Positions 16,418 to 25,468 are shown, counted from the stretch's first letter. The stretch: 64,000 nucleotides of DNA from 55-13 sp964501275 (GCA_964501275.1 CAZCSP010000012.1:34527-98526), one strand, 5' to 3'. The notes: generated by a model from the letters alone, not told the origin. Program-made: numbers and translations.

Positions 16418-18013
16418 TCAAAAGGGTTTGAGTCGCTGTCTATCTACTTCCAAACTCAGCAAATGAGCATTGCCCGTCCGTGTGCTCAGGATATAGGCTC
16501 CGCCCCAATGTCCTCCAAGAAAAAGCTGGCCGTTTTCCAGGACAAGCATCGTGTTGAGTTCTGACTCGCTGCGGGGTTCAAACCAACAGATAGGCGCTAC
16601 CTCGCCTTGCCGCACCGAGAAGACTCCATTCGGACCAGCCGAGATGAGAGAGCCGTCGGCTTGGAATCCGAGGGCGGTTGGTCGCAGTTGATGTTGTGGC
16701 ACTCCGTCCGGCGGCTCTGCACTGGTAAAGAAGTCATCCACAAACTTTAGCCCATTGTTGTACACCGCGATGCGATAGCCAGTGCTGGGCTTCCACCGCA
16801 CCAATGATTGCATATCGCTGCCAGTGGATATCCAAACCTCGCCGTCATTGGATACGGCGTAACTCCATACAAACTCCCACCGGGGACCATAGGAGCCTAC
16901 GACGCTCACGTGCTTGTCAAAGCTCGTCAGTTTGAGCGTTGACATATCAAGCCACCAGAGTCGCTTATCGCCCTCGTCGCGCAGATAGAGGCGGCCCTTA
17001 ACGAGTTCGGCAGGTTGGGTTGTTTCGGGTAGCAATGGCGCCTTGTCGGTGCGAAGCGGTTCCCAACGATCCCCTTGCCATTGGGAGACGTTCGCTCGGG
17101 TGACAGCGAGAAGGCAGTTTGCATCTCGGTCGATGCCCAATCGAAACCCCTTTGGGCCAGGCGCGGGGAGAAGTCTCCGACCTGCCTTGGACACCTCTAA
17201 CAGGGTGTCACGTTCGTCTGATAGGCCGTGGATATAGAGCCGATCTCCGACTACAACCGACTCCAGCACCTCTGTCATCTCTGGTACCTGGATGGGCAAC
17301 AGCTTGTTTTCCTGAAGATCGAGGTAGTAAGACCTGCTCACAAATCCGGATCGGCCAGTAATCCACTCTTTTCCGGCGACGATGATGCCTGCCTGGAAGG
17401 ATGCGGCATATCGAACCCTGATCGGTGCCCGTGCCTCTGGGAACTTGAGCGTCGGCACTGGGCTCTTCCTGAACGACAGGCCCATGATCATTTGCCGAAT
17501 CTGCTCGCTAGCCTTTTTGACCCTGGCCTTTTCTTTTGCATCCTCTGTGGCGCTCTTTGCCCAGTAGTCTTGGTAGTGCTTAATCTGCTTGGCCAATTCA
17601 AGGGGCTTTTTGTTTGATCGCCGCCAGTAGGAATCAAGGATGATGGCCGACATATCATCAGGGTGGAAAATCCCTTGTTTGTTGAACCACTGGGCCAAGC
17701 GGAGACCCTGCCAAAGACCCCAGTTGTTGCGAAGCCATAATCCCAAGCCGAAGTGGTGCTCGGACATCTGAGATTCCTTGCCGCGTCGAATCGTATCCTT
17801 GAGCTCCTTCGACAGCATCTTGTCGAGCTCTTTGAAGGAGTCCTCAAGGTCCTTGGGGATGTATACGCCAGTCTTGAACTTACTTGATTTGGTAGGCGTA
17901 AGCTTGTATTTCTTGCTCTCTTGCGGTTGCTTCTGTCCAATGCCGACCATTGCCGATACACAGACCAACACTAGCAAACACAATCGTATAGCAACTCTAA
18001 ACTGTAGGCCCAA
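16418..18013 (-). CDS. Exported protein with a DUF6794-like domain and a beta-propeller-like C-terminal region
   Basis: A 531-aa protein. Residues 1-27 form a signal peptide (LCLLVLVCVSAMVGIG). Residues 50-150 carry IPKDLEDSFKELDKML, EHHFGLGLWLRNNWGLW and GIFHPDDMSAIILDSYWRR, which I recognise as the DUF6794 pattern. Residues 200-530 are rich in Trp and in short repeated motifs of the kind DGEVWIS, DGSLISAGPNGVF and NGQLFLGGHWGGAYIL, resembling two-component-regulator-type propeller blades. The N-terminal codon is TTG, so the start is uncertain. It is followed 30 bp or more by other exported proteins on the same strand. Function unknown. Confidence 0.6.
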   Translation of the reverse strand: MGLQFRVAIRLCLLVLVCVSAMVGIGQKQPQESKKYKLTPTKSSKFKTGVYIPKDLEDSFKELDKMLSKELKDTIRRGKESQMSEHHFGLGLWLRNNWGLWQGLRLAQWFNKQGIFHPDDMSAIILDSYWRRSNKKPLELAKQIKHYQDYWAKSATEDAKEKARVKKASEQIRQMIMGLSFRKSPVPTLKFPEARAPIRVRYAASFQAGIIVAGKEWITGRSGFVSRSYYLDLQENKLLPIQVPEMTEVLESVVVGDRLYIHGLSDERDTLLEVSKAGRRLLPAPGPKGFRLGIDRDANCLLAVTRANVSQWQGDRWEPLRTDKAPLLPETTQPAELVKGRLYLRDEGDKRLWWLDMSTLKLTSFDKHVSVVGSYGPRWEFVWSYAVSNDGEVWISTGSDMQSLVRWKPSTGYRIAVYNNGLKFVDDFFTSAEPPDGVPQHQLRPTALGFQADGSLISAGPNGVFSVRQGEVAPICWFEPRSESELNTMLVLENGQLFLGGHWGGAYILSTRTGNAHLLSLEVDRQRLKPF

Positions 18014-18115
18014 AGCAATCTAAGGACGTGATGGGCCAGCTAATCGTTACATGCCCGATGCGAGGCAAGGAAGTCCCCAAGCCCATTTGAGCTTGGGGAC
18101 GGCCACTATGCAATC

Positions 18116-19126
18116 TCAGTCTTTCGGCTGAATGGGAAAGACATAGGTTCGGGACTGCTTGTTGGCGGTGTCGATGACGCGGATGGACTTGATCTTTACG
18201 TTGTCGGGGATCACCGCGATGAACCGCACGGCGACCTCGTCGTCCAGGTCGATCCGACTGTTGAAGTGGTCCTCGGTCGAGGCAGGCGACCATTTGACGA
18301 CCGGGTGCTTACCGCCGTCCTCATCCACAAACTCCGCCTGGAATCGGATGTACGCTGGCTGGGGAGACATTCCCCTTAGGGTGAACTTGACCGACGCATA
18401 ACCCCGCCCCTCGCCGGTGGTGTTCGGGCCGAACTTACCGCCGTGCTTGGCGATGTCCTGCGCGTTCAGCTTCAAGTCGATCCAGGCCAAGGGATAGTAG
18501 GTGTTCGGAAGAGCCTGAACCACGGCGGCGGCGGTCATACCAGTTTCATCCTTGGGGTCCGCAAAGATGGGGTCGAGGGGCTTCAGGTACGGCCGGGTGT
18601 CGACGCGCAGCACGGGGCCGCCCGAACGATGCTGGAGAATCAGCTTGGGCACGGTGCCGGCCGCCGGGACCACGATCACGGTGCGAAGCTCGACCTTTTG
18701 CGCGGGCTTAAGTTCCGCGTTAAAAATCTCTCCGGTCTTGGCGCGGGTGAAGTAGTAGTGGTGGTCGCGGTTGACCGACTCCTGGTCCACCCCGGTGAAC
18801 TTGAGCGAGCCTCCGTTGAACTGGATCGTGTGGGTATTCGGGTTGTGGGCGGTGAAGTCGACCACCAGCAGCTTTTCGTCTTTGGTCGCGGCCACCACGT
18901 CCCGGCCGATGATCTCTCGCGAGACGCTGAAGCGCACGTCGGTCAGGGTGATATTGATAGGATCGACCTTGCCGATGGTGTAGGTCGTGTTCAGCTTCCC
19001 ATTGTCGCCCGCCATCTGGACGGTGCCCTTGGTGGCTTTGTTGTCGGGCTTGGGCTTGGTCGTTTGGGCGGCGCCCAGGGTTGCGAGGGCCAGACTGAGG
19101 GCCAGGGTGAGGGTGACGTTTTTCAT
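18116..19126 (-). CDS. Exported protein, tandem paralogue 1
   Basis: A 336-aa protein with a cleavable signal peptide (NVTLTLALSLALATLGAAQ). It has two beta-sandwich-like halves, the first with VSREIIGRDVVAATKDEKLL and LVVDFTAHNPNTHTIQF, a DUF4352-like shape. It is homologous over its full length to the next gene upstream (19251-20261). The first 50 residues are nearly identical and the rest clearly similar (KFTGVDQESVNR, RPYLKPLD, FVDEDGG). Start at ATG 19126 with AAAGAG upstream; 26 further in-frame codons are ignored because they cover the conserved leader. Function unknown. Confidence 0.75.
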   Translation of the reverse strand: MKNVTLTLALSLALATLGAAQTTKPKPDNKATKGTVQMAGDNGKLNTTYTIGKVDPINITLTDVRFSVSREIIGRDVVAATKDEKLLVVDFTAHNPNTHTIQFNGGSLKFTGVDQESVNRDHHYYFTRAKTGEIFNAELKPAQKVELRTVIVVPAAGTVPKLILQHRSGGPVLRVDTRPYLKPLDPIFADPKDETGMTAAAVVQALPNTYYPLAWIDLKLNAQDIAKHGGKFGPNTTGEGRGYASVKFTLRGMSPQPAYIRFQAEFVDEDGGKHPVVKWSPASTEDHFNSRIDLDDEVAVRFIAVIPDNVKIKSIRVIDTANKQSRTYVFPIQPKD

Positions 19127-19250
19127 AGCTCTTTCCACAGGACCTATGCGGAACGAGCCTCGGCGTTCATTTCGGGGCCTAGAGGAGATTGGGACCAATA
19201 ACAAAAGCGGTCGCCAGCTTAGCGCCTGGCGACCGCGAATATCCTTGGGG

Positions 19251-20261
19251 CTATTCGGATTTGCCGACCGGGAAGATGTACATTCGGGTGGCTTTGGCCG
19301 AGGTGTCCACGACGCGGATGGCTTTGATCTTCACATTCTGAGGAACGGCTCCCACGAAGCGGACCCCGACCTCGTCGCCCTTTCCAACTTTGGTGTTGAA
19401 GTGATCCTCCGTGGAAGGCGGAGCCCACTTGACGACCCGGTGCCTGCCGCCATCTTCATCCACGAACTCAGCATCGAATCGCGTGAGGACCGCCTGGGGC
19501 GACATCCCTTTCAGCGTGAACTTGACGAATGCGTAGACCTTGCCATCGCTGAGGGTATTCGGTCCAAAGCGTGTGCCATGCTTTATCAGTTCCTGGGTGT
19601 CGAGTTTGATGTCCATGTTGGTGATCGGATAGTACACGTCGTTTAGCGCCTTCACCGTGCCAAGCGCCGTCATCCCGGTCTCATCCTCGGGATCGGCATA
19701 GACGGCGTCCAACGGCTTCAAGTAGGGACGCGTATCGATTCTCAGGACTGGGCCGCCGCGCCGATGCTCCAAGATCAGCTTGGGAACGGTGCCGACCGCC
19801 GGGACGATGATCACGGTGCGAAGCTCGACCTTTTGGGCGGGCAGAAGCTGGGTACGGAAGACCTCGTTCGTTTTCGCGCGCGTAAAGTAGCCGGTATACG
19901 GGCGGTTCACCGACTCCTGATCGACACCGGTGAACTTGAGTGCGCCTCCATCGAACAGCAAGGGGGTCTTGTTGGGATTGTGGGCGGTGAAGTCGATGAC
20001 CAGCAGTTTCTCATCCTTGTTCGACGAAATCACGTTGTCCCCAACGATCTCTCGCGAAACACTGAAACGGATACTCGTGACCGTGATGTTCACGGAATCT
20101 TCTTTGCCGATGGTGTAGGTCGTATTCAGCTTCCCATTGTCGCCTGCCATTTGGACGGTGCCCTTGGTGGCCTTATTGTCGGGCTTAGGCTTGGTCGTTT
20201 GGGCAACGCCCACGGTGGCGAGGGCCAGACTGAGGGCCAGAATCAGGGTGACGTTCTTCAT
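19251..20261 (-). CDS. Exported protein, tandem paralogue 2
   Basis: A 336-aa protein, same length and architecture as its neighbour at 18116: signal peptide NVTLILALSLALATVGVAQ, then IRFSVSREIVGDNVISSNKD and LLVIDFTAHNPNKTPLLFDG. The mature regions diverge in loops while the frame remains intact, so both copies appear functional. The 70 bp upstream of each ATG are also similar (AGCTCTTTCCACAGGACCTATG against AGCTTTTTCTATAGTACCTATG in plus-strand text), showing that the duplication unit included the leader. Probably periplasmic. Unknown role. Confidence 0.75.
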   Translation of the reverse strand: MKNVTLILALSLALATVGVAQTTKPKPDNKATKGTVQMAGDNGKLNTTYTIGKEDSVNITVTSIRFSVSREIVGDNVISSNKDEKLLVIDFTAHNPNKTPLLFDGGALKFTGVDQESVNRPYTGYFTRAKTNEVFRTQLLPAQKVELRTVIIVPAVGTVPKLILEHRRGGPVLRIDTRPYLKPLDAVYADPEDETGMTALGTVKALNDVYYPITNMDIKLDTQELIKHGTRFGPNTLSDGKVYAFVKFTLKGMSPQAVLTRFDAEFVDEDGGRHRVVKWAPPSTEDHFNTKVGKGDEVGVRFVGAVPQNVKIKAIRVVDTSAKATRMYIFPVGKSE

Positions 20262-20339
20262 AGCTTTTTCTATAGTACCTATGCGGAACGAGACGTGGGG
20301 TTCATTTCAGAGGTTAACGGAGGTTGGGAACAAGAACGG

Positions 20340-20453
20340 CGTTGAGTCGTTGCGGCGTGGCGGTGTTACCGGGTTTTGGCTTAGTTCCAGACCTGGCCCT
20401 GTCCCCAAAAAACCGCACCGCCGTAACGCCCTAGCACCGTCTCCCCTAGTGCC
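20340..20453. repeat. GC-rich repeat cluster downstream of plsC
   Basis: Contains CCCTAGCACCGTCTCCCC followed after about 25 nt by CCCTAACACCGTCTCCCC (this copy runs into the plsC 3' end), plus an imperfect inverted match to GGCGGTGTTACCGGGTTTT. The ends resemble the outer arms of the inverted repeat at 5282-5376. Confidence 0.5.
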
Positions 20454-21134
20454 TCAATACCGCAATGCCCTAACACCGTCTCCCCCCAACTCCCTTAACT
20501 GCTTTTCCGCCCACCCCACTATCTCGTCAGCTTCGGCGCCTTTCTCAAACTGCACCGGCTCGCCCCATTGAGCCCAAGTAGAGCGGAAGGAGGGGCGGGG
20601 GATGAGGGAGCCGTAGGGCATGATGCGGTTGGTGTTTTTGAGGCCGCAGCAGATGACCTCGCACTCCGCCATCCGGGCCAAGAGCGCGATGCCGGGCTTC
20701 AACTCCTGAAGTTGCCCATCCTCGCTCAACTGCCCTTCAGGAAAGACGCAAACAACCTCGCCCATCCGCAAAAGCTGAACCGCCCGCTTGATCGAACTCC
20801 GATCCGGCTCGCCCCGCTTGACGGGGAACGCCCTGAAAATGCGGATGATCGAGCCCAAAACCGGCATCTCGAACAGTTCGCTCTTCGCCATGAAGTGGAT
20901 TGGGCGCGGACAGGTGGTCTGCACGACGATGGGGTCCACATCCGCCAAGTGGTTCGCCAGGATCAGAACCCCGCCCGTCTCCGGCACCCGCCGCTTCCCG
21001 CGCTGGCGGATGGGTCCCAAAATGAGGAATAGCATCCAGGCGAACGCCTTGGAAAGGGGTAATACCAGCCATAGATGCAACGGGCTGTGGCGGCCCACGG
21101 CCTCATCCGCCGATTTGCTGGATGGCTTCGACAT
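20454..21134 (-). CDS. plsC: 1-acylglycerol-3-phosphate O-acyltransferase
   Basis: A 226-aa membrane-associated acyltransferase of phospholipid synthesis. It has an N-terminal hydrophobic segment (LWLVLPLSKAFAWMLFLILG), the catalytic NHLADVD box (H-x4-D) and the phosphate-binding FPEGQLSEDG motif. A start at ATG 21134 (MSKPSSK) fits these domains and overlaps the purN 3' end by 32 bp, so the two genes are likely coupled. A longer in-frame extension to 21473 is antisense-like shadow sequence. Confidence 0.85.
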   Translation of the reverse strand: MSKPSSKSADEAVGRHSPLHLWLVLPLSKAFAWMLFLILGPIRQRGKRRVPETGGVLILANHLADVDPIVVQTTCPRPIHFMAKSELFEMPVLGSIIRIFRAFPVKRGEPDRSSIKRAVQLLRMGEVVCVFPEGQLSEDGQLQELKPGIALLARMAECEVICCGLKNTNRIMPYGSLIPRPSFRSTWAQWGEPVQFEKGAEADEIVGWAEKQLRELGGDGVRALRY

Positions 21135-21675
21135 AGGCTCGATGTTCCTCCGCGAGGACTCGCTCGGCGAGGGACTCCGGGGTGTCGTCGGGGTAGACGG
21201 GACACCGCCGCTGGACAAGGACTTTTCCTTCATCATAATGCTCGGTAACCAAATGGACGCTCGCGCCGGACTCCTTTTCTCCGGCAGCCAGCACAGCCTC
21301 ATGAACGCGCATCCCATACATCCCCTTTCCGCCAAACTTGGGCAGGAGGGCCGGATGGACGTTGAGGATGCGGCTGGGAAAGGCTTGCAGGACCTCGGAC
21401 GGCAAGAGTCGCAGGTACCCCGCCAAACAGAGCAGATCGCAACCCGCCAAGGCAAGTAGCAACGCCTCTCCATAGCTTTCCTTTGCGGGAGGAACTATGG
21501 CAACGGGGGTGCCCAAAGACCGGGCTTCGGCAACCGATCCGATCTCCTCCTTGGGAGCCACGACGACTTCCACCTTCCCATCAATCTCTCCCGATTGGCA
21601 GGCGTTGACAATCGCGCTCATATTCGAGCCGCGCCCCTTCGGTCCTACCAAAATACCAATACGTAAAAAAGCCAC
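21103..21675 (-). CDS. purN: Phosphoribosylglycinamide formyltransferase
   Basis: A 190-aa GAR transformylase using 10-formyl-THF in purine synthesis. Hallmarks: N-terminal LRIGILVGPKGRGSNMSA (phosphoribosyl-binding loop) and the catalytic Asn-His region ILNVHPALLPKFGGKGMYG followed by GASVHLVTEHYDEG with the catalytic Asp. It starts at GTG 21675. TATAAC sits 8 nt upstream on the minus strand, again suggesting a leaderless message. No other pur gene is adjacent; plsC follows with an overlap. Confidence 0.93.
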   Translation of the reverse strand: MAFLRIGILVGPKGRGSNMSAIVNACQSGEIDGKVEVVVAPKEEIGSVAEARSLGTPVAIVPPAKESYGEALLLALAGCDLLCLAGYLRLLPSEVLQAFPSRILNVHPALLPKFGGKGMYGMRVHEAVLAAGEKESGASVHLVTEHYDEGKVLVQRRCPVYPDDTPESLAERVLAEEHRAYVEAIQQIGG

Positions 21676-21683
21676 CGCGTTCA

Positions 21684-21689
21684 GTTATA
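21684..21689 (-). promoter_or_regulatory. -10-like hexamer for leaderless purN
   Basis: TATAAC on the minus strand, 8 nt before the GTG start of purN at 21675. Confidence 0.5.
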
Positions 21690-21736
21690 TCGGAACACGG
21701 TGGCCGGATTGGTCGAAAGTCGGAGAAGATTCAGAC

Positions 21737-23302
21737 TTATCGGCCGCGGAGGACCGTGCTGATGAATCGGAACTGCCTCTTCAGCCGATCCCGAACCTCC
21801 AGAACCCAGTCGTCCTCATGGTCGTGATCGCCGGTATCGTGCAGGCTGGGATCCTCGAAGATATAGTCCGCTCCCACCGGAACTCCATTCAGGTCGATCG
21901 TCCTTGCCGCAGGCTTGGGAGCGCGGGGAAGGAGGGTCGCTGCTTGGGCCAGGTTCATCGCTACCACCGCATGGTTGGTGCTTGACTGGATCAGATACTC
22001 GGGGATCGCATACTGGTAGCGGTCGTTCTGGGTGTGCCAGACAAAGCCGTAGTCGGCGCGGCCCTTCTCCATGGTGAAGAAGCCGGGTACGCCCGCCCAG
22101 TTGAAGGGAGCGTGGTCGCTGGAACCGCCCGAGGGCATGGATCGTTGCACCTGGAACTCCATCGGCATATCAGGGAACGCCTTGACGGTGGGAGCGAACG
22201 CGGCCTCCATCATTGGCTTCATCGACTCGATACCCTGATAACCGCCGTGGTAGTTCGTGCCGCCGTCGTCGTTCAAGACCGCCGAAATCTTCTCATTCAG
22301 GTCTTTGTACTTCTCCACATAGCCGCGGGAACCCAGCAGACCCTGTTCCTCGCCCGACCACAGGATGAAGCGGATGGTGCGCTTTGGCTTAACTCCCGAC
22401 AGGGCCAGGATGCGGGCCGCTTCCATCGCGGTGACGGTGCCCGTGCCGTTGTCGTTGGCGCCTTGCGACCCTGGGCTGTTCCAGGAGTCCAGATGTCCGC
22501 AGATGATGATCATCTCGTCCGGCTTCTCGGTTCCAGGAATGTCGGCGATCACGTTGTACTGCGCGATCGGTCCCTCGAACCACTTCACCTCGGCATCGAA
22601 CTCCAGCGTCGGGGTCTTGCCCGCGTCGATCTCCTTGTTCACCGCTTCCCAGTCCGACTTGCGGACCAGAATGTTCACGTCGGTCGGCCTCTTGTCAAAG
22701 GCTTTGTCGCGCCAGGTGCCGCTGGAGTGGACCCGCTCGTCCGCCGTGCCAAAGACTCGGCCCAGAATCCCCGCGCCATCGATCGCCTTCTTCAGGTCGT
22801 CGTTGGCGGGAGTGACACCACGCATCCCCGCCCGAGCTTCCATAATCACCCACGCGCCTTTCAGCTTGTCCTTGACTTGGTTGAACTCCTCCATCGTCTT
22901 AGGCGCCTTCACCGCCGGACCCTTTTGCAGGCCATCGGTTCCGGGCATCCAGTTGAGGGTGGTGAACTGGAAGTCGCGCTTGACCGGGCTGGTCATGCGG
23001 CCAATCTGCCGCTTGCCCCGCTCAAAGCCAACGGGAACATCGCCCCACTGGTCCAGATGGACGTTCTTGAGGCCCCACTTCTTGAAGTTGGCCATCGCCC
23101 AGTCCTGGGCGCGGCGTAGATTGGGGGAGCCGGTGAGTCGAGGGCCAATGTCCGTGAGCTTTCTCAAGTGGAGCATGACCTGGTTCTTGTTCTTGCCCAT
23201 ATCGATGATCTTGTCGATATCGGCCTGATCCGCCTGGGCGCTTGACCAAGCAGGAATGACAGCAAAGACGGCTGCGAGCGCGAAAGAGTGCATCTGTTTC
23301 AT
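21737..23302 (-). CDS. Exported M28-family zinc metallopeptidase
   Basis: A 521-aa secreted aminopeptidase/carboxypeptidase-like enzyme with a signal peptide (FALAAVFAVIPAWSSAQ). A PA-like domain is inserted between the N-terminal cap and the catalytic core. Zinc ligands and catalytic residues are visible: GHLDSWNSPGSQGANDNGTG (His, Asp, bridging Asp), WSGEEQGLLGS (catalytic Glu and Glu ligand), DDGGTNY and the final His in VWHTQNDRY. It probably degrades peptides in the periplasm or outside. Start ATG 23302. Confidence 0.9.
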   Translation of the reverse strand: MKQMHSFALAAVFAVIPAWSSAQADQADIDKIIDMGKNKNQVMLHLRKLTDIGPRLTGSPNLRRAQDWAMANFKKWGLKNVHLDQWGDVPVGFERGKRQIGRMTSPVKRDFQFTTLNWMPGTDGLQKGPAVKAPKTMEEFNQVKDKLKGAWVIMEARAGMRGVTPANDDLKKAIDGAGILGRVFGTADERVHSSGTWRDKAFDKRPTDVNILVRKSDWEAVNKEIDAGKTPTLEFDAEVKWFEGPIAQYNVIADIPGTEKPDEMIIICGHLDSWNSPGSQGANDNGTGTVTAMEAARILALSGVKPKRTIRFILWSGEEQGLLGSRGYVEKYKDLNEKISAVLNDDGGTNYHGGYQGIESMKPMMEAAFAPTVKAFPDMPMEFQVQRSMPSGGSSDHAPFNWAGVPGFFTMEKGRADYGFVWHTQNDRYQYAIPEYLIQSSTNHAVVAMNLAQAATLLPRAPKPAARTIDLNGVPVGADYIFEDPSLHDTGDHDHEDDWVLEVRDRLKRQFRFISTVLRGR

Positions 23303-23381
23303 GGCTGGATGCTTTTATTCTAGTTCAGATTGAGTCGAAAAGCAAATTTACGAGGATGTTCCCGCGTCCATACTTTAAGCT

Positions 23382-23777
23382 ATGAAGACCCTCGCCGCCC
23401 TTTTGCTGACCCTGTTGATTCTCGTTGGGTGTGGCGAAAGCCTGGAGAAGAAACTGATCGGGACGTGGAAGGTGGACATCTCGAAGACCGTGGTCGACCA
23501 AGACCCCGAAAAGACGCCCCTGCAACGTCAGACCGATGAAAGCATTCTAAAGGCCACGTCGGTGACCCTCAAGTCTGACAAGACATTCGAGATGGAGTTC
23601 GTTTTGGGTTTTTCGGGCATGTGGGACCTAAAAGGCGATCTGCTTACTCTGACCCCCGTCGCCTCCGAGGACAACCGACCGAACCTTGTCTTCCAGATGG
23701 ACTCGACCGGTACGGTCATGACTCTTCAAGAGAACAAGGGCGTTCCGGGCCGACTGGTTTTGATGAAGGCACAGTAA
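23382..23777 (+). CDS. Small lipoprotein, lipocalin-like
   Basis: A 131-aa lipoprotein: signal MKTLAALLLTLLILVGCGES with lipobox LVGC, so Cys17 is lipidated. The mature part (LIGTWKVDISKT, SVTLKSDKTFEMEF, GMWDLKGDLLTLTP) has the GTW ... repeated beta-strand rhythm of lipocalin-like DUF4488/DUF5004-type proteins. CATACT ends 7 nt before the ATG, and there is no clear Shine-Dalgarno. It is divergent from the M28 peptidase gene. Confidence 0.75.
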   Translation: MKTLAALLLTLLILVGCGESLEKKLIGTWKVDISKTVVDQDPEKTPLQRQTDESILKATSVTLKSDKTFEMEFVLGFSGMWDLKGDLLTLTPVASEDNRPNLVFQMDSTGTVMTLQENKGVPGRLVLMKAQ

Positions 23778-23819
23778 CCGCAAACGCTCCCCCCAAAAAA
23801 CGCCGTCGGTGGCCAACCG

Positions 23820-24371
23820 CTACCCAAACGGATCATCCAGGATCGCCTGCAACGGCTCTCCCAACACCGGCGGCAACTTGGCCACCCAAGACGCATCCAC
23901 CAGCCCGACTTCGATCAGGTCTCGCAAATGCGTCCGGTCCTTGTCGCGATAGGCCCTCAGCTTAATCTGCACCAGCGCCTCCAAGGACAGGACATTAAAC
24001 TCACCCGACCTTTCCGAATCCGCCACATCAGGATGGGAGGCCGGCTCATGTTCGCGCACCTTCTCGTTGGCAAAGACGATATGAACGGCATCACGGACCG
24101 AGGACTCGGGGCCGTCTAGAAAAACGTCCATATCCGCGGTGTGACGGTAGTGGAAGCCAGCCTTCTCAAGAGCCAGGCGGGTGTCCTCCAGGTCTTGGCG
24201 ATGGAGCATTATATCCACATCACGAGTGTTTCGAACTGCCCCCTCATCGACCGTACTCACCCATGCCGCAATCGCGTTCCCACCCGCCACCGCATAGGGA
24301 ATCCCCGCCGTTTCTAAGGCAACGGTCGCACGCAACAACTTTTCCCGAACTTTCTCAACCGCTCGAACCAT
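23820..24371 (-). CDS. Nucleotidyltransferase-fold protein
   Basis: A 183-aa protein with ALETAGIPYAVAGGNAIAAW and NTRDVDIMLHRQDLEDTRLA. This is the GG(N)x ... D-x-D pattern of the nucleotidyltransferase superfamily also used by AbiEii- and MNT-type toxins. Asp-Val-Asp would bind the metal. A later LIQIKLRAYRDKDRTHLRDL-like helix (VQIKLRAYRDKDRTH) matches the AbiEii/DUF6036 C-terminal pattern. The start ATG 24371 is my choice; a longer frame exists, but its upstream part reads through repeats. No toxin-antitoxin partner is next to it. Confidence 0.7.
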   Translation of the reverse strand: MVRAVEKVREKLLRATVALETAGIPYAVAGGNAIAAWVSTVDEGAVRNTRDVDIMLHRQDLEDTRLALEKAGFHYRHTADMDVFLDGPESSVRDAVHIVFANEKVREHEPASHPDVADSERSGEFNVLSLEALVQIKLRAYRDKDRTHLRDLIEVGLVDASWVAKLPPVLGEPLQAILDDPFG

Positions 24372-24804
24372 TCTATCCAGCGAAATAGCGGATGCGTTTG
24401 GCACGAGGTTAGTGTACGCCAGACGCAGGGATTGAGGGAACTTCAGATGGCGCAGATTTCCGCAGATGAAAATGCACCTTGATGGTAGTAGTTTGGTGGA
24501 CCGCCACAGACTCGGCAACGTCACGGGTTTTTTCTCACCGCAAAGAAACAAAGAGATAAAGAATCGCAAAGGGGAACCTTGTTAGGCTCAAACTCGTCTT
24601 TGCGTCCTAGGTTTCTTTGCGGTGAAAGGGTTGTTCGGTAGCGTTGAATTTGACCCAGGCTTGTCCTTGAAAATGATACGGACTTGGGAACATCCTTCCA
24701 GAAATTTCAAATCTCAAATCTAAAATTTCAAGTCTGCGAGCAAGAAGTCCTGACCCTTTTACCAGCTTGCATTGCCTCCAACTGCCCCTTAACATAGTTG
24801 CGCT
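24372..24804. other. Repeat-rich intergenic stretch
   Basis: No gene. From left to right: a CAGATGGCGCAGATTTCCGCAGATG unit (24445-24470) of the dispersed CAGATG family; an inverted repeat with arms TTCTCACCGCAAAGAAAC (24532-24549) and GTTTCTTTGCGGTGAAA (24611-24627); and an AT-rich GAAATTTCAAATCTCAAATC block (24701-24734) that belongs with repeats in and after the next gene. Confidence 0.75.
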
Positions 24805-25389
24805 ATGACCTACAAGAGATTTGAAGACCTCCCTGTTTGGCAACTATCGGCTGACCTCGCGGTTCAGATTTACGAGTTCACAGAGGACTACCTTGAGATT
24901 TTCCGAACAAAGGCCAGTCTGAAAAGCCAGATCGAAAGGGCTGCGCTCTCCGTGTCAAACAACATCGCCGAAGGGTTCGAAAGAGGGACGACCAATCAAC
25001 TCATCAGCTTTCTCTACACTGCAAAGGCGTCATCCGGCGAAGTCCGGTCGATTCTGTGTGTGATGGAAAAATGCCGCGCCTTCAAGCATCTCACATCTGA
25101 AATCTCAAACTTGAAGTTGATTGCCGAGAACTGCTCGAAGCAACTGTTCCGGTGGTCGGAGTCGTTGCAGAACTCAGAGATCAAGGGCGTTCGACACCTC
25201 AACGACAAGGTGCGAGAGAAGCAAGAAGCCGAGGCTTTGGCGGAGGCTAAGAGGAAGGAGGACGAGGCGTTTTGGGCGGAAATTGATCGGTTGGCGAAGG
25301 AGTCAAGAGGATTCTAATCGCCAGGAATCCCACTTGAAGTTTGAGACCCAAAAATTTGAATATCAAATCTCAAATCTTGAATTTCAAAT
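24701..25389. repeat. AT-rich TTTGAAATTTGAGATTTGA-type repeats around and inside the four-helix gene
   Basis: Copies at 24701-24734, 25095-25116 (within the coding sequence, encoding about SEISNLKL) and 25332-25389. They share TCAAATCTCAAA / TTTGAGA cores unlike the rest of the GC-rich surroundings. Confidence 0.65.
24805..25317 (+). CDS. Four-helix-bundle protein (S23/IVP family)
   Basis: A 170-aa protein with the family start (YKRFEDLPVWQLSADLAVQIYEFT), then LKSQIERAALSVSNNIAEGFERG and the later helix SFLYTAKASSGEVRSIL. The family is small, all helical and often called 23S rRNA-associated or four-helix-bundle protein, and is related to the accessory protein of diversity-generating retroelements; no reverse transcriptase is near. 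The C-terminal tail (REKQEAEALAEAKRKEDEAF) is an added charged helix. A hexamer CATAGT ends 6 nt before the ATG. AT-rich repeats flank it and also occur inside it. Confidence 0.85.
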   Translation: MTYKRFEDLPVWQLSADLAVQIYEFTEDYLEIFRTKASLKSQIERAALSVSNNIAEGFERGTTNQLISFLYTAKASSGEVRSILCVMEKCRAFKHLTSEISNLKLIAENCSKQLFRWSESLQNSEIKGVRHLNDKVREKQEAEALAEAKRKEDEAFWAEIDRLAKESRGF

Positions 25390-25468
25390 GGATCGAAACT
25401 CACGCAGGCGTCAATATTCTTTCGGGTTTGACGCCTGCAGGTTGTTGTTGGACCATATAGATTGGGAT

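Noticed and set aside
23820..24371. AbiE-type toxin-antitoxin system
   Set aside because: The nucleotidyltransferase pattern is there, but no antitoxin partner lies next to it.
24799..25317. Diversity-generating retroelement next to the four-helix-bundle protein
   Set aside because: Some relatives of this fold serve in such systems, but no reverse transcriptase, template repeat or variable repeat is visible.
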